NCBI GenBank assembly: GCA_001796495.1
Contig: MGMR01000113.1
Span: forward strand, 9,233 to 45,197
Direction of reading: 5' to 3'
DNA: 35,965 nt
Source of the DNA: Chloroflexi bacterium RBG_13_51_18
GTDB lineage: Bacteria; Chloroflexota; Dehalococcoidia; Dehalococcoidales; RBG-16-60-22
The notes under the pieces were generated by a model that was not told the origin of the DNA, did no database searches, and saw only the letters and a list, made by a program, of their open reading frames with translations. Positions 6,423 through 14,526 of the stretch are shown piece after piece (position 1 is the stretch's first letter; the number at the start of each line of letters is the position of its first letter). The translations under genes were made by a program, and so were the position numbers.

Positions 6423-8313
6423 ACGGTCGACGATAGCTACTGCTTTTCAAGAGATAAGTAAACGCGCCGTAGCGCATGTACGCGAATTAAAGCAAAACAA
6501 GCCGTACATACTGGTCGGTGCAGCCACCTGCGGCAGGGCCGCCGGCGCTTTAGACGTCCTCAAGACTTTCCGGGAAGAGATAAAAAAGCGTAACCTCGAC
6601 TGCCCGGTGATAGAGGTCGGCTGCATGGGTCACTGCTACGCCGAACCCATCGTCATTATCGGCAAGCCGGGCTACCCCCCGGTATGCTATGGCTATGTTA
6701 ACCCGGTTATCGCCGAGAGACTGGTCAATGAGTTTATCCTCGGTGAAAATCCCTGTCCGGAGTTCGTCATCGGTGCGCTGGAAGCCAACGATATACTGCC
6801 CAGTTTCCAGGACTTCCCACGCGCTAAATACGAACAAAAAATAATCCTGAAAAACTGCGGTCATATCGACCCCACCGATATCGAACAGTATATTGCCGCA
6901 GGCGGTTATACCGGCCTGGCAAAAGCCATCGATATGCCACCTGAAGCGATAATCAATGAAATAAAAAAATCCGGATTAAGAGGCAGAGGCGGCGCAGGCT
7001 TTCCCGCCGGAAGAAAATGGCAATACGGCCGCGACGCCAAAGGAACGACCAAGTACATCATCTGCAACGCGGACGAGGGCGACCCCGGGGCATTCGTCGA
7101 CCGGGCTATTCTGGAAAGCGACCCTCACTCCGTAATCGAGGGATTGATTATCGCCGGATACGCTGTGGGCGCGCGTTACGGATATATCTATGTACGCGCC
7201 GAATACCCTCTGGCCGTGGAGCGAGTGGGAATTGCCCTGAAACAGTCAAAGAAGCTAAAGCTCAGCGGTAGTAATATATTGGGAAGCAATTTCAACTTCG
7301 ATATCCGGATATTTCAGGGCTCCGGCGCGTTCGTCTGCGGAGAAGCCACCGCCATGGCTAACTCCATAGAGGGGAAGGCCGGCACTCCCCGTCCCCGTCC
7401 GCCGCGAATGACTACTTCGGGACTCTTCGGCAAACCGACGGTCGTTAATAATGTTAAAACACTGGCTTACGTTCCGCAGATTATTAAAAACGGCGCGTCA
7501 TGGTTCATTAAAACCGGGACGAAAGACAGCCCGGGCACCGCCGTCTTCGCGCTGGCGGGCAAGATAGTCAATACGGGCATGGTGGAAGTGCCGATGGGCA
7601 CCACGCTGCGCCAGATAATCTTCGATGTGGGCAGCGGCATTCCCAATAAAAAGCTCTTTAAAGCCGTCCAGATAGGAGGTCCTTCCGGCGGGTGCCTGCC
7701 AGAAGCATCACTGGACCTGCCAGTGGATTTCGACTCGCTGCAAAACGCCGGCGCCATTATGGGGTCGGGAGGCATGGTGATATGCGACGAAGACGACTGC
7801 ATGGTGGAGATTGCCCGCTACTTCCTGGAGTTCACCCAGCGCGAGTCCTGCGGCAAGTGCACCTTCTGCCGACTCGGCACCAGGCAGATGCTGGAGATAC
7901 TGACCGATTTTACCCAGGGCAAGGGAAAATTAGAAGACATAGATAATCTGGAAAAACTGGCGGAGGAAGTTAAGGCGGGGTCGTTATGCGGCCTTGGACA
8001 GACCGCCCCCAATCCTATCCTGACTACCCTGCGCTATTTCCGCAACGAATACGAGGAGCACATTAAACTCGGCAAATGTCCGGCACTGATGTGCCAGCAC
8101 CTCATCGCCTACTATATCCTCCCCGACAAGTGCGAGCGCTCCTGCGATGCCTGTATCGGCAGCTGCACCGTGGAAGCCATTACCCCCAATAAAAAGCGCA
8201 TCAAGGTCATCGACCAGGAAAAGTGTGTCAAGTGCGGCACCTGCCTGAAAGCCTGCCCGCCGCAATATAACGCCATCGTCAAGCTTTCGCCGCCGAGCGA
8301 GGTACCGAAGTGA
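6409..8313 (+). CDS. NuoF/HoxF/HndC-like NADH-binding flavoprotein subunit
   Basis: The protein of about 634 residues oxidises NAD(P)H (or reduces NAD) through FMN. An N-terminal thioredoxin-like [2Fe-2S] domain (cysteines in AATCGRAAG and VGCMGHCYAEP) precedes the FMN/NADH core with GLRGRGGAGFPAGRKW and CNADEGDPGAFVDR. An SLBB segment and a [4Fe-4S] motif (ESCGKCTFCRLGTRQM, then GSLCGLGQ) follow. The C-terminus carries a ferredoxin extension: one canonical CxxCxxCxxxCP cluster (CVKCGTCLKACPP) and one with odd spacing (CERSCDACIGSC). This domain order is that of bifurcating hydrogenase/formate-dehydrogenase NuoF homologues. The GTG at 6409 has AAGGA 11 bases upstream; an ATG at 6379 is the alternative. 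Confidence 0.93.
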   Translation: MKATERSTIATAFQEISKRAVAHVRELKQNKPYILVGAATCGRAAGALDVLKTFREEIKKRNLDCPVIEVGCMGHCYAEPIVIIGKPGYPPVCYGYVNPVIAERLVNEFILGENPCPEFVIGALEANDILPSFQDFPRAKYEQKIILKNCGHIDPTDIEQYIAAGGYTGLAKAIDMPPEAIINEIKKSGLRGRGGAGFPAGRKWQYGRDAKGTTKYIICNADEGDPGAFVDRAILESDPHSVIEGLIIAGYAVGARYGYIYVRAEYPLAVERVGIALKQSKKLKLSGSNILGSNFNFDIRIFQGSGAFVCGEATAMANSIEGKAGTPRPRPPRMTTSGLFGKPTVVNNVKTLAYVPQIIKNGASWFIKTGTKDSPGTAVFALAGKIVNTGMVEVPMGTTLRQIIFDVGSGIPNKKLFKAVQIGGPSGGCLPEASLDLPVDFDSLQNAGAIMGSGGMVICDEDDCMVEIARYFLEFTQRESCGKCTFCRLGTRQMLEILTDFTQGKGKLEDIDNLEKLAEEVKAGSLCGLGQTAPNPILTTLRYFRNEYEEHIKLGKCPALMCQHLIAYYILPDKCERSCDACIGSCTVEAITPNKKRIKVIDQEKCVKCGTCLKACPPQYNAIVKLSPPSEVPK

Positions 8314-8972
8314 AAATGGTAAATCTGACCATCGACGGCAAGAAGATAAAAGCCCGCCCCGGCGAAAAGCTTTTGTGGGCGGCGCTGGACAACGGCATCT
8401 ATATCCCCAACCTCTGCGCTATCAAAGACAAGCCGGAGCCGAACGCTGCCTGCCGATTATGCTGGGTGGAGATAGAGGGAAATAAGGAGCCGGTGACCGC
8501 CTGCACTATAGAAGTAGCCGACGGTATGGTTGTAAATATCAGAGGGCAAAATGCTTTAGCGCTGGCGCGCGCCGGTTTCGAGCTTTTGATGGCTTCTCAT
8601 GCCCTCGATTGCGCCCACTGCAGCGCCAACGGCGTCTGCGAGCTTCAGAAAATAGCCAAAACACTCAAGTGCAGCCTGAAACCAAGACGCCTGCGACTGC
8701 TCTTGAGAGATTTGTCGGTGGACGATAGTAATCCCCTTTTCACCCTCGACCCCAATAAATGCGTGTTATGCGGGCGCTGCGTATGGGAATGCCGTAAGTC
8801 TAAAGAGAAAGCCGTGTTGGGGTTTGCCCACCGGGGCTTTGACCGGGTGTTGACGACCTTCGGGGATGAGCCAATTGAGGAGAGGTGCATGAACTGCTCC
8901 ACATGCGTTGAGGTATGCCCGACGGGGGCGCTGGCGTTTAAAGAGGGGAAGAAGTCCGCTGATATAGCTTAA
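8310..8972 (+). CDS. HoxU/NuoG-N-like iron-sulfur subunit
   Basis: This 220-residue protein corresponds to the N-terminal iron-sulfur part of NuoG and to HoxU. A ubiquitin-like [2Fe-2S] domain (NLCAIKD ... AACRLCWVEIEG ... TACT) is followed by the His-Cys3 motif (HALDCAHCSANGVCEL). Two [4Fe-4S] clusters follow (CVLCGRCVWEC and CMNCSTCVEVCPTGAL). No molybdopterin or hydrogenase catalytic domain is present, so it should relay electrons between the NuoF-like subunit and an unseen partner. The GTG at 8310 overlaps the upstream stop as GTGA; an in-frame ATG lies at 8316. Its stop overlaps the convergent dnaC-like stop in the tetranucleotide TTAA. Confidence 0.92.
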   Translation: MKMVNLTIDGKKIKARPGEKLLWAALDNGIYIPNLCAIKDKPEPNAACRLCWVEIEGNKEPVTACTIEVADGMVVNIRGQNALALARAGFELLMASHALDCAHCSANGVCELQKIAKTLKCSLKPRRLRLLLRDLSVDDSNPLFTLDPNKCVLCGRCVWECRKSKEKAVLGFAHRGFDRVLTTFGDEPIEERCMNCSTCVEVCPTGALAFKEGKKSADIA

Positions 8973-10381
8973 CGGTTACGGCCGGTCTTGCCCCGGGGTG
9001 GCATACGCTTCTGTCCGGACTTTCTATCGGTGCGGAAATCAGAAGCAATAATCCCGAAAGTAACACTGACTTTACGGTCGACGAGGCGGGAACTGATAGA
9101 ACTATCAACCTCACCCATAATTTCATCAAGGGAAAGCCGCGTGGTGATAACGGTGGGGAGGCGGCTGTTATAGCGGTAGTTGATTAGCTGATAAAGCTTT
9201 TCCTTCACCCAGGGATTGGTGGACTGCTCGCCGAAGTCATCCAGCACCAACAATGGGGCGGTCTTGACGCTCTCGAAAAGCCGGTCGTATGATATTTTAC
9301 TCTCCGGATTGAAGGCGGCGCGTAGATGGTCAAGCAAATCCGGAACGACGACGAATAATGCCGGCTTACCCATCTCATAGCGGTAGTTGACGATGGCGGA
9401 CGCGAGGTGCGTCTTGCCACAGCCCGTCTCACCCATAAAGACCAACCAGCCTTCGGGGTTTTTAGCGAAATCGAAAGCGAGCCGATAGGCTCCGTCCATA
9501 TTATCCTGCTGCTCCATGGATAAATCGGTACGGCGTTTATAATTGATAAAGTTCATATTCTTCTGAAGCTCAAACTCCGGCGTCCAAGCATATATAGAAG
9601 TCGGCGATGTTTCCTCCAGGATAAAGACATGGCATAAACGGGCGTCGGTCAGGCGGGTGCGCAGACGGTCATCCATTTCGTCGAAATGCACCGCGGTCAC
9701 GATAACAGTGGGCAGGCCGGCATTGAAGCGCGCCGTCAATAGCTGGTCGAGCTTTTCTTTAGCCCAAGGCGTGCCGGACTGCACCCCCAGGTCATCCAGC
9801 GCGAGAAGCGGAGTATTCTTCATCTGCTCGAAGAATTCGTCATACGGGATTTCGCTATCGGGGTTAAAAGAAGCGCGCAGCCGGTCCAGCAGGTCGGGGG
9901 CGGTAATATAGAAAGCTGGTTGTCCTTTTTCAATACACTCGTTAATGATAGCCGCCGCCAGGTGGGTCTTGCCGCTGCCGCTGGGCCCGCTGAAGACCAG
10001 CCATCCCTCCGGTGCGTCGGCAAACGCTTTCGCAGCCTGAAATGCCTGCGTGAAGCGCTCCTGGTTTTGCGGGTTGCTGCTACGCCCCTCCGGCATCAGA
10101 TTATCGAAGGTGAAACGGGCTAAAGCGCCCAGATTGCTGTACTGTTTCAGTCGGGACTGGCGCTCATCATCCTGCTTGCTCTTCACACAGCGGCAGGGAA
10201 CAACCCGGCTATAGTCCGGTTGCCCCGAAGGCAAACGGGGATGGACGACACGGACACCCTTGCAGATGGGACAAACAGGACTGTTCGACGGCGCTTCGTC
10301 AGCGCCGGACCATGTGTCCGTATTTTCCTTTGAAGTACTTGTCCGGGTCTGTTTTTTTAGAATCTCGCTGATATGTTCCAT
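8969..10381 (-). CDS. DnaC/DnaI-like helicase loader with two tandem AAA+ modules
   Basis: The 470-residue protein has an N-terminal zinc-finger-like region (CPICKG ... PCRC, about residues 38-66), as in DnaC/DnaI loaders. Two homologous AAA+ modules follow. Module 1 (about 120-265) has Walker A GPSGSGKTHLAAAIIN and Walker B LLALDDLG. Module 2 (about 310-450) has Walker A GETGCGKTHLASAIVN and Walker B LLVLDDFG. The modules share strings such as EGWLVF, PDLLDHLRAAFNP and PWVKEKL, a clear internal duplication. The tail is basic (RGKTGRNR). Ordinary loaders are about half this size with one module. It lies downstream of dnaB and the dnaD-like gene, so helicase loading is likely. The ATG at 10381 has GAAGG upstream and overlaps the dnaD-like gene by 83 bases. 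Confidence 0.88.
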   Translation of the reverse strand: MEHISEILKKQTRTSTSKENTDTWSGADEAPSNSPVCPICKGVRVVHPRLPSGQPDYSRVVPCRCVKSKQDDERQSRLKQYSNLGALARFTFDNLMPEGRSSNPQNQERFTQAFQAAKAFADAPEGWLVFSGPSGSGKTHLAAAIINECIEKGQPAFYITAPDLLDRLRASFNPDSEIPYDEFFEQMKNTPLLALDDLGVQSGTPWAKEKLDQLLTARFNAGLPTVIVTAVHFDEMDDRLRTRLTDARLCHVFILEETSPTSIYAWTPEFELQKNMNFINYKRRTDLSMEQQDNMDGAYRLAFDFAKNPEGWLVFMGETGCGKTHLASAIVNYRYEMGKPALFVVVPDLLDHLRAAFNPESKISYDRLFESVKTAPLLVLDDFGEQSTNPWVKEKLYQLINYRYNSRLPTVITTRLSLDEIMGEVDSSISSRLVDRKVSVTFGIIASDFRTDRKSGQKRMPPRGKTGRNR

Positions 10382-11006
10382 CACTGCGGCCTTCTATCGA
10401 CCAGTTTTGTAAAATCCTGGCGATATATTTAATGCTGCGTTTGTTGTGCAGGACTGCTTCTTTTATAGCGTCCCGAATCCAGTCCTCCGGATAGGATTTC
10501 TCGGCATCGCGGAGTTCATCGGCAATCATAGGCGTCAGCATACCGATGTTCTGCTCGTAAAGGGTGAAAATATCCGGCAAGGGTTCCGACGGTACCGGTG
10601 CAGACTTGCCCGCTTTCAGTCCAGGCAGCTTTAACCCGCCGCTCTTGATTTTTTCCACCGCCTGGCGACTGGACTCGTCATTAATAAAATATATATCCCC
10701 GGAAACGATTTCCATTTCCACGGATAGACTCAATAACGTGCCGCGTTCGACTGCCTTTTTCAGGCCGCCGCGCAGCGTTTCCTCGGACCCCTTGAGACCC
10801 CCCATCAGGACGGCATCACCCATCAGCTCGTCATAACGAATAAAACGGGGGTAGCCTTTACGCTGATAAAGCACGGCGATAATGTGCAATGTTGTTTTTA
10901 ACTCGTCGATATCGGTAATCTGGGGCAATACGTCGCTGAAAAAGACACCAGGTATCGCCGTGTACTGCACCCTGCCGCCGGACGGAAAACCCTGAAATTT
11001 TGTCAT
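10299..11006 (-). CDS. DnaD-like replication initiation/primosome protein
   Basis: The 235-residue protein has an N-terminal winged-helix-like region (about 1-115) and a C-terminal DnaB/DnaD (DnaD_2) domain. Its typical pattern is IFTLYEQNIGMLTPMIADEL ... YPEDWIRDAIKEAV, then RSIKYIARILQNW. In Firmicutes, DnaD-type proteins remodel DNA and help recruit the helicase loader and DnaB. Placement between dnaB (four-base ATGA overlap at 11003-11006) and the DnaC-like loader supports the same role here. The family is not common outside Firmicutes and some Chloroflexota, which helps the taxonomic call. Confidence 0.87.
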   Translation of the reverse strand: MTKFQGFPSGGRVQYTAIPGVFFSDVLPQITDIDELKTTLHIIAVLYQRKGYPRFIRYDELMGDAVLMGGLKGSEETLRGGLKKAVERGTLLSLSVEMEIVSGDIYFINDESSRQAVEKIKSGGLKLPGLKAGKSAPVPSEPLPDIFTLYEQNIGMLTPMIADELRDAEKSYPEDWIRDAIKEAVLHNKRSIKYIARILQNWSIEGRSDGTYQRDSKKTDPDKYFKGKYGHMVRR

Positions 11007-12388
11007 AGCAAGGTCGGCTCCACGCTTCCCAGGCTTTCAAATTTAGCCAGAGTATGACGGAAACGCAGCTTGATGCGGCCGGTGGGGCCATTGCGGTGCT
11101 TGGCGATAATGACATCGGCTTCTTCACGGGGGTATTCACGGTCGGGGTGAGCGGCTATCCACTCTTCTTCAGTCTTATAATAATATTCGTCGCGGTAAAT
11201 AAAGAGGACGACATCAGCGTCCTGCTCAATACTGCCGCTCTCACGGAGGTCAGAAAGCTGCGGCTCATGGGAGGCGCGCCATTCGACGGCACGGCTTAGC
11301 TGGGAGACAGCTATGACCGGCGCATCGATTTCACGGGCTAAAGCCTTGAGCGACCGCGATATTAAGCTGATTTCCTGCACGCGGTTTTCACCCCTGCCGC
11401 TGCTTTCCCCCTGCATCAACTGGAGATAATCGAGGATAACAAGGTCGATACCGCGCTCGTAATTAAGACGGAGCGCCTTAGAGCGCATCTCCGCCATACG
11501 AATCATCGGGGTATCGTCGACATAAATAGGGCATTCCGAAAGCACGCCGGTCGCCTCCATGACACGCTTCTCTTCGTCCTCGGTCTTATGCTCGCTGAAA
11601 CGGATACGCCGGGCGTTAACGCCCGATTCGCTGGAGACAAGACGCGTTACCAGGGAGTCGCGACTCATTTCCAGGCTGAATAGGGCGACGCAGGCACGGT
11701 GCTCAACGGCGGCGTTGCGGGCGATATTCAGAGCCAAGCTGGTCTTGCCCATGCTGGGACGACCAGCAATGATAATAAGGTCGGACCGCTGGAACCCGTT
11801 AAGGAATTCATCCAGACCGGCGAAGCTGGAGAGCACAAAGGGCAAACGCTCGGGGCGCTCTTCGGAAGACGGCGGGGCTACCTCGAAGTATTTATCCAGC
11901 ACCTCACGGATATGGGTGAGGTCGTTAGAGCCTCCACCGCCACGGCGCAGCCTGAATAAGATACCCTCGGCTTTAGCCAGGCTTTCCTCGACATCGGGCC
12001 CGGACTCATAGCCAACGGTAGCAATGCGGTCGCCGGCGGTTATCATCTGGCGCATGACGGAAAGCCGGTAGACGATGCGGGCATAGTGCTCGATATCGAG
12101 GGAGGTGGGGCAGATAGATATCAGGTAACTCAAGCGGGCGGCGCCGCCGCACGTTTCCAGCTTGCCGAGCCGTGTCAACTCCTGCGCCAGCGTAACCTGG
12201 TTGATGGCTTCGTCGCGCTGGTAGAGCGACATTGAAGCATCGTAAAGCAGCCGGTTCTGCTCGAAGTAGAAATCGGACGCCTTCAGAAAGTCGGCTATCT
12301 GAAAAACAGATGCGCCGTCAATCAGCAGGGAGCCGATGACCGCTTCTTCGGCGTCGTTATCGTTTGGCGGCAGCCTTGCATCGTTCAC
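11003..12388 (-). CDS. dnaB: Replicative DNA helicase DnaB
   Basis: The 461-residue hexameric helicase unwinds DNA ahead of the fork. The N-terminal helical domain (AEEAVIGSLLIDGASVFQI) binds primase. A linker leads to the RecA-like core with Walker A GRPSMGKTSLALNIA, Walker B LVILDYLQLM, and C-terminal motifs VIAVSQLSRAVE and LRESGSIEQDADVVLFIYR. Length and motifs are normal, with no intein. Seven bases separate it from rplI upstream; rplI followed by dnaB is a widespread gene order. It overlaps the dnaD-like gene by ATGA. Confidence 0.97.
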   Translation of the reverse strand: MNDARLPPNDNDAEEAVIGSLLIDGASVFQIADFLKASDFYFEQNRLLYDASMSLYQRDEAINQVTLAQELTRLGKLETCGGAARLSYLISICPTSLDIEHYARIVYRLSVMRQMITAGDRIATVGYESGPDVEESLAKAEGILFRLRRGGGGSNDLTHIREVLDKYFEVAPPSSEERPERLPFVLSSFAGLDEFLNGFQRSDLIIIAGRPSMGKTSLALNIARNAAVEHRACVALFSLEMSRDSLVTRLVSSESGVNARRIRFSEHKTEDEEKRVMEATGVLSECPIYVDDTPMIRMAEMRSKALRLNYERGIDLVILDYLQLMQGESSGRGENRVQEISLISRSLKALAREIDAPVIAVSQLSRAVEWRASHEPQLSDLRESGSIEQDADVVLFIYRDEYYYKTEEEWIAAHPDREYPREEADVIIAKHRNGPTGRIKLRFRHTLAKFESLGSVEPTLL

Positions 12389-12395
12389 AGCGAGA

Positions 12396-13142
12396 TTACT
12401 CCTTGTTTTCTTCTACCGTTTCTTCTGTCTTTTTGGCTTTAGCTTTTGACTTTTTTTCTTTCTTTTCTTCTTTAACAGGTTTTTCTGCTTCAGCCGGTTC
12501 TACTGCTTTTACCTTTTTAGGTTTCTTTACTTTGGCAGGTTTTTCCGCTTTTTCTGCCGCAGCGGGTTTTTCTTCTTTGGGCTCTTCAGGCGCCTTTTCT
12601 TTCTTTACCTTTTTTTCTTTCTTCACGGCTTTTTCTTTTTTCTCTTCAGCGGGGGCTTCGGCCTTTTCTACTCTGACCGGCTTTTCCGCGCCCTCGGCAT
12701 CGGACATGACGGTAACGGTGACCATAGCCGTAATATCGTGGGTGAATTTAATAGTCACGTCGTACACACCCACTATGCGAATCGGCTCCGCGAGGTCGAC
12801 TTTTCTTTTATCGATTTCGCGTCCGATTTCTTTGCTTAACGCCTCGGCGATATCAGCGCCGGTAACCGAGCCGTAGAGCTTGTCTTTCTCGCCTACCTTG
12901 GCTTTCAGCGTAATCTCCGTGCCAGTTATCACTTTAGCCAGTTCAGACATTTCGGCTTCTTCAATCGCGCGCTGCTTGGCTACCTTTTTCAGGTGCGACT
13001 CGACACTGGCAGCCGCCTGGGAATTCGCCAGGACCGCCAGTTTACGCGGGAAAAGGAAGTTACGGGCATAGCCGTTGGCGACCTCCCTGGTCTGACCTGC
13101 CCTGGCTACATTGGGGACATCTTCGATGAAAATAACCTTCAC
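12396..13142 (-). CDS. rplI: 50S ribosomal protein L9 with long Lys/Glu/Ala-rich C-terminal extension
   Basis: Residues 1 to about 150 form a normal L9: MKVIFIEDVPNVARAGQTRE, the GYARNFLFPRKLA signature, the long connecting helix and the C-terminal domain ending near ITAMVTVTVMSD. A further stretch of roughly 95 residues rich in Lys, Glu, Ala and Pro follows, with repeated VKKEKK/EKPAK-type units; bacterial L9 usually ends near residue 150. The tail is probably disordered and on the ribosome surface, since L9 extends from the L1 stalk base. The start is GTG with AAAGGAG six to seven bases upstream. It is followed seven bases later by dnaB. Confidence 0.93.
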   Translation of the reverse strand: MKVIFIEDVPNVARAGQTREVANGYARNFLFPRKLAVLANSQAAASVESHLKKVAKQRAIEEAEMSELAKVITGTEITLKAKVGEKDKLYGSVTGADIAEALSKEIGREIDKRKVDLAEPIRIVGVYDVTIKFTHDITAMVTVTVMSDAEGAEKPVRVEKAEAPAEEKKEKAVKKEKKVKKEKAPEEPKEEKPAAAEKAEKPAKVKKPKKVKAVEPAEAEKPVKEEKKEKKSKAKAKKTEETVEENKE

Positions 13143-13170
13143 GTTTTTCTCCTTTTTTAGACGACAAGTT

Positions 13171-13200
13171 ATTTAACAACTAACCACATGATTCCGTCAA
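13171..13200 (-). promoter_or_regulatory. Candidate promoter upstream of rplI-dnaB
   Basis: On the minus strand TTGACG (13200-13195) is followed after 18 bases by TTAAAT (13176-13171). It lies in the only sizeable gap (about 110 bases) of the minus-strand block, so rplI, dnaB, the dnaD-like and dnaC-like genes may have their own transcript. The gap also has an AT-only near-palindrome (about 13222-13246) that is not a convincing terminator. Confidence 0.4.
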
Positions 13201-13253
13201 ATTCCTTTAAAGCGGAGCAATAATAAAAATTTAAATATTTTTAAAAAGCGGTA

Positions 13254-14180
13254 TTATTCGCTGATATATTTACCGGCATTGACGGCGGCTGTGGCCCCAT
13301 CGCCGGCGGCGCTTATTACCTGCCGGATAGAGCCGCTGCGGATATCGCCGGCGGCAAAAATGCCCGGCATGCTGGTCTCCAGCTTGTCGCCGGCAATAAT
13401 AGCCCCGACATTATCCAGTTTGATTATATCTTTAAGATAGCCGGTAGCCGGCTGAGACCCCACCGCCACGAAGACGCCGGATACATCAAGCATTGTTTCT
13501 TTTTTGGTTTTAACGTTCTGTAATTTAATTTGAGTGACTGCTTTGTCCCCCAGTATCTCCAGCGGCACCGTATCCCAGGATATTGTTATTTTGGGGTCGG
13601 CTTTTACTCTTTCCTGCATGATGGCCGTTGCCCTAAGCTCATTGCGGCGGTGTATCAATACTACTTTTAAAGCGAATTTGGTAAGTTCCAGAGCTTCTGT
13701 TACGGCGGCATTGCCGCCTCCTATCACAGCCACCACTTTATCGCGGAAGAAAGCGCCGTCGCAGGTGGCGCAGTAAGAAACGCCTCTGCCGGTGAATTCC
13801 GCCTCGCCGGGTATGCCCAGCTTTTGCCGCTCCGCCCCACCGGCAATAATAATCGCTTTGGCTGTAAATTTGCCCTGCGATGTTGTTACCGTTTTCTGCT
13901 TTCCGCCTGCCTCGATTCCGGTAACCTCATCGTACACTGTTTCCATTCCGAATTTGGTGGCCTGCTGGTGCATCGCCTGTGTAAGGTCGATGCCGCCGAC
14001 GCCTTCGGTAAATCCGGGGTAGTTCTCCACCGTTTCAGAGTTTATTATCTGGCCGCCGATGGCCGCTTTTTCAATAAGCAGCGTCGCTAACCGGGCGCGG
14101 GCGGTATATATACCGGCGCTCAAACCGGCCGGACCCCCGCCGATAATAATGATATCGTATTTTTTTAGAGGTTCGCTCAT
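13254..14180 (-). CDS. trxB: Thioredoxin reductase
   Basis: The 308-residue flavoprotein transfers electrons from NADPH to thioredoxin. The N-terminal FAD-binding motif is GGGPAGLSAGIYTARA, the redox-active pair is CATC (SYCATCDGAFF), the NADPH-binding motif is IGGGNAAVTEAL, and the C-terminal FAD motif is GIFAAGDIRSG. The length is typical of low-molecular-weight bacterial TrxB. The ATG at 14180 is chosen because an AGGGGGAAG site precedes it; a TTG one codon earlier is possible. It lies 16 bases after trxA, so reductase and substrate are co-transcribed. Confidence 0.96.
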   Translation of the reverse strand: MSEPLKKYDIIIIGGGPAGLSAGIYTARARLATLLIEKAAIGGQIINSETVENYPGFTEGVGGIDLTQAMHQQATKFGMETVYDEVTGIEAGGKQKTVTTSQGKFTAKAIIIAGGAERQKLGIPGEAEFTGRGVSYCATCDGAFFRDKVVAVIGGGNAAVTEALELTKFALKVVLIHRRNELRATAIMQERVKADPKITISWDTVPLEILGDKAVTQIKLQNVKTKKETMLDVSGVFVAVGSQPATGYLKDIIKLDNVGAIIAGDKLETSMPGIFAAGDIRSGSIRQVISAAGDGATAAVNAGKYISE

Positions 14181-14196
14181 CAATCTTCCCCCTCAA

Positions 14197-14526
14197 TCAC
14201 AAAGCCGCGTCGATGTTTTTCTTCAATTCACTCCTCGTTTCACTGGTGAACCCTATAATGCTGGATGTAGGCTGGCCTCCTTTAAAGAGAATCAGCGTGG
14301 GTATACTCATTACACCATACTGCCGGGCGGTCTCTGCGCTATCATCGACATTCACTTTTACGAAGGCGACCTTGCCATCGTATTCTTTGGCAAATTCTTC
14401 AACAAGCGGCGCAATCATACGGCAAGGCCCGCACCATGGCGCCCAGAAATCGACTAATACGGGTGTTTTTGCTTTCAAGACCGTTTCACCAAATTTTTCT
14501 TCATTGATTTCCACTGGTTTGCTCAT
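14197..14526 (-). CDS. trxA: Thioredoxin
   Basis: This 109-residue classical thioredoxin has the active site WAPWCGPCRMIAP and the cis-proline loop MSIPTLILFKGG. It reduces protein disulfides in the cytoplasm with electrons from TrxB, encoded directly downstream. The start ATG has AGGAG upstream and lies inside the 3' end of plsX (26-base overlap), so translation is likely coupled to plsX. Confidence 0.97.
   Translation of the reverse strand: MSKPVEINEEKFGETVLKAKTPVLVDFWAPWCGPCRMIAPLVEEFAKEYDGKVAFVKVNVDDSAETARQYGVMSIPTLILFKGGQPTSSIIGFTSETRSELKKNIDAAL

Noticed and set aside
8310..8972. Complete NiFe or FeFe hydrogenase operon
   Set aside because: Only diaphorase-type subunits are encoded; no H-cluster or NiFe-site cysteine motifs occur in the window.
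12364..12876. Phe/Ser-rich frame opposite the L9 tail
   Set aside because: It is the complement of the AAA/GAA-rich Lys/Glu tail; a compositional artefact.
13215..13250. Terminator after trxB from the AT-rich palindrome
   Set aside because: The stem is entirely A/T and lacks a stable GC core; it is too weak to call.
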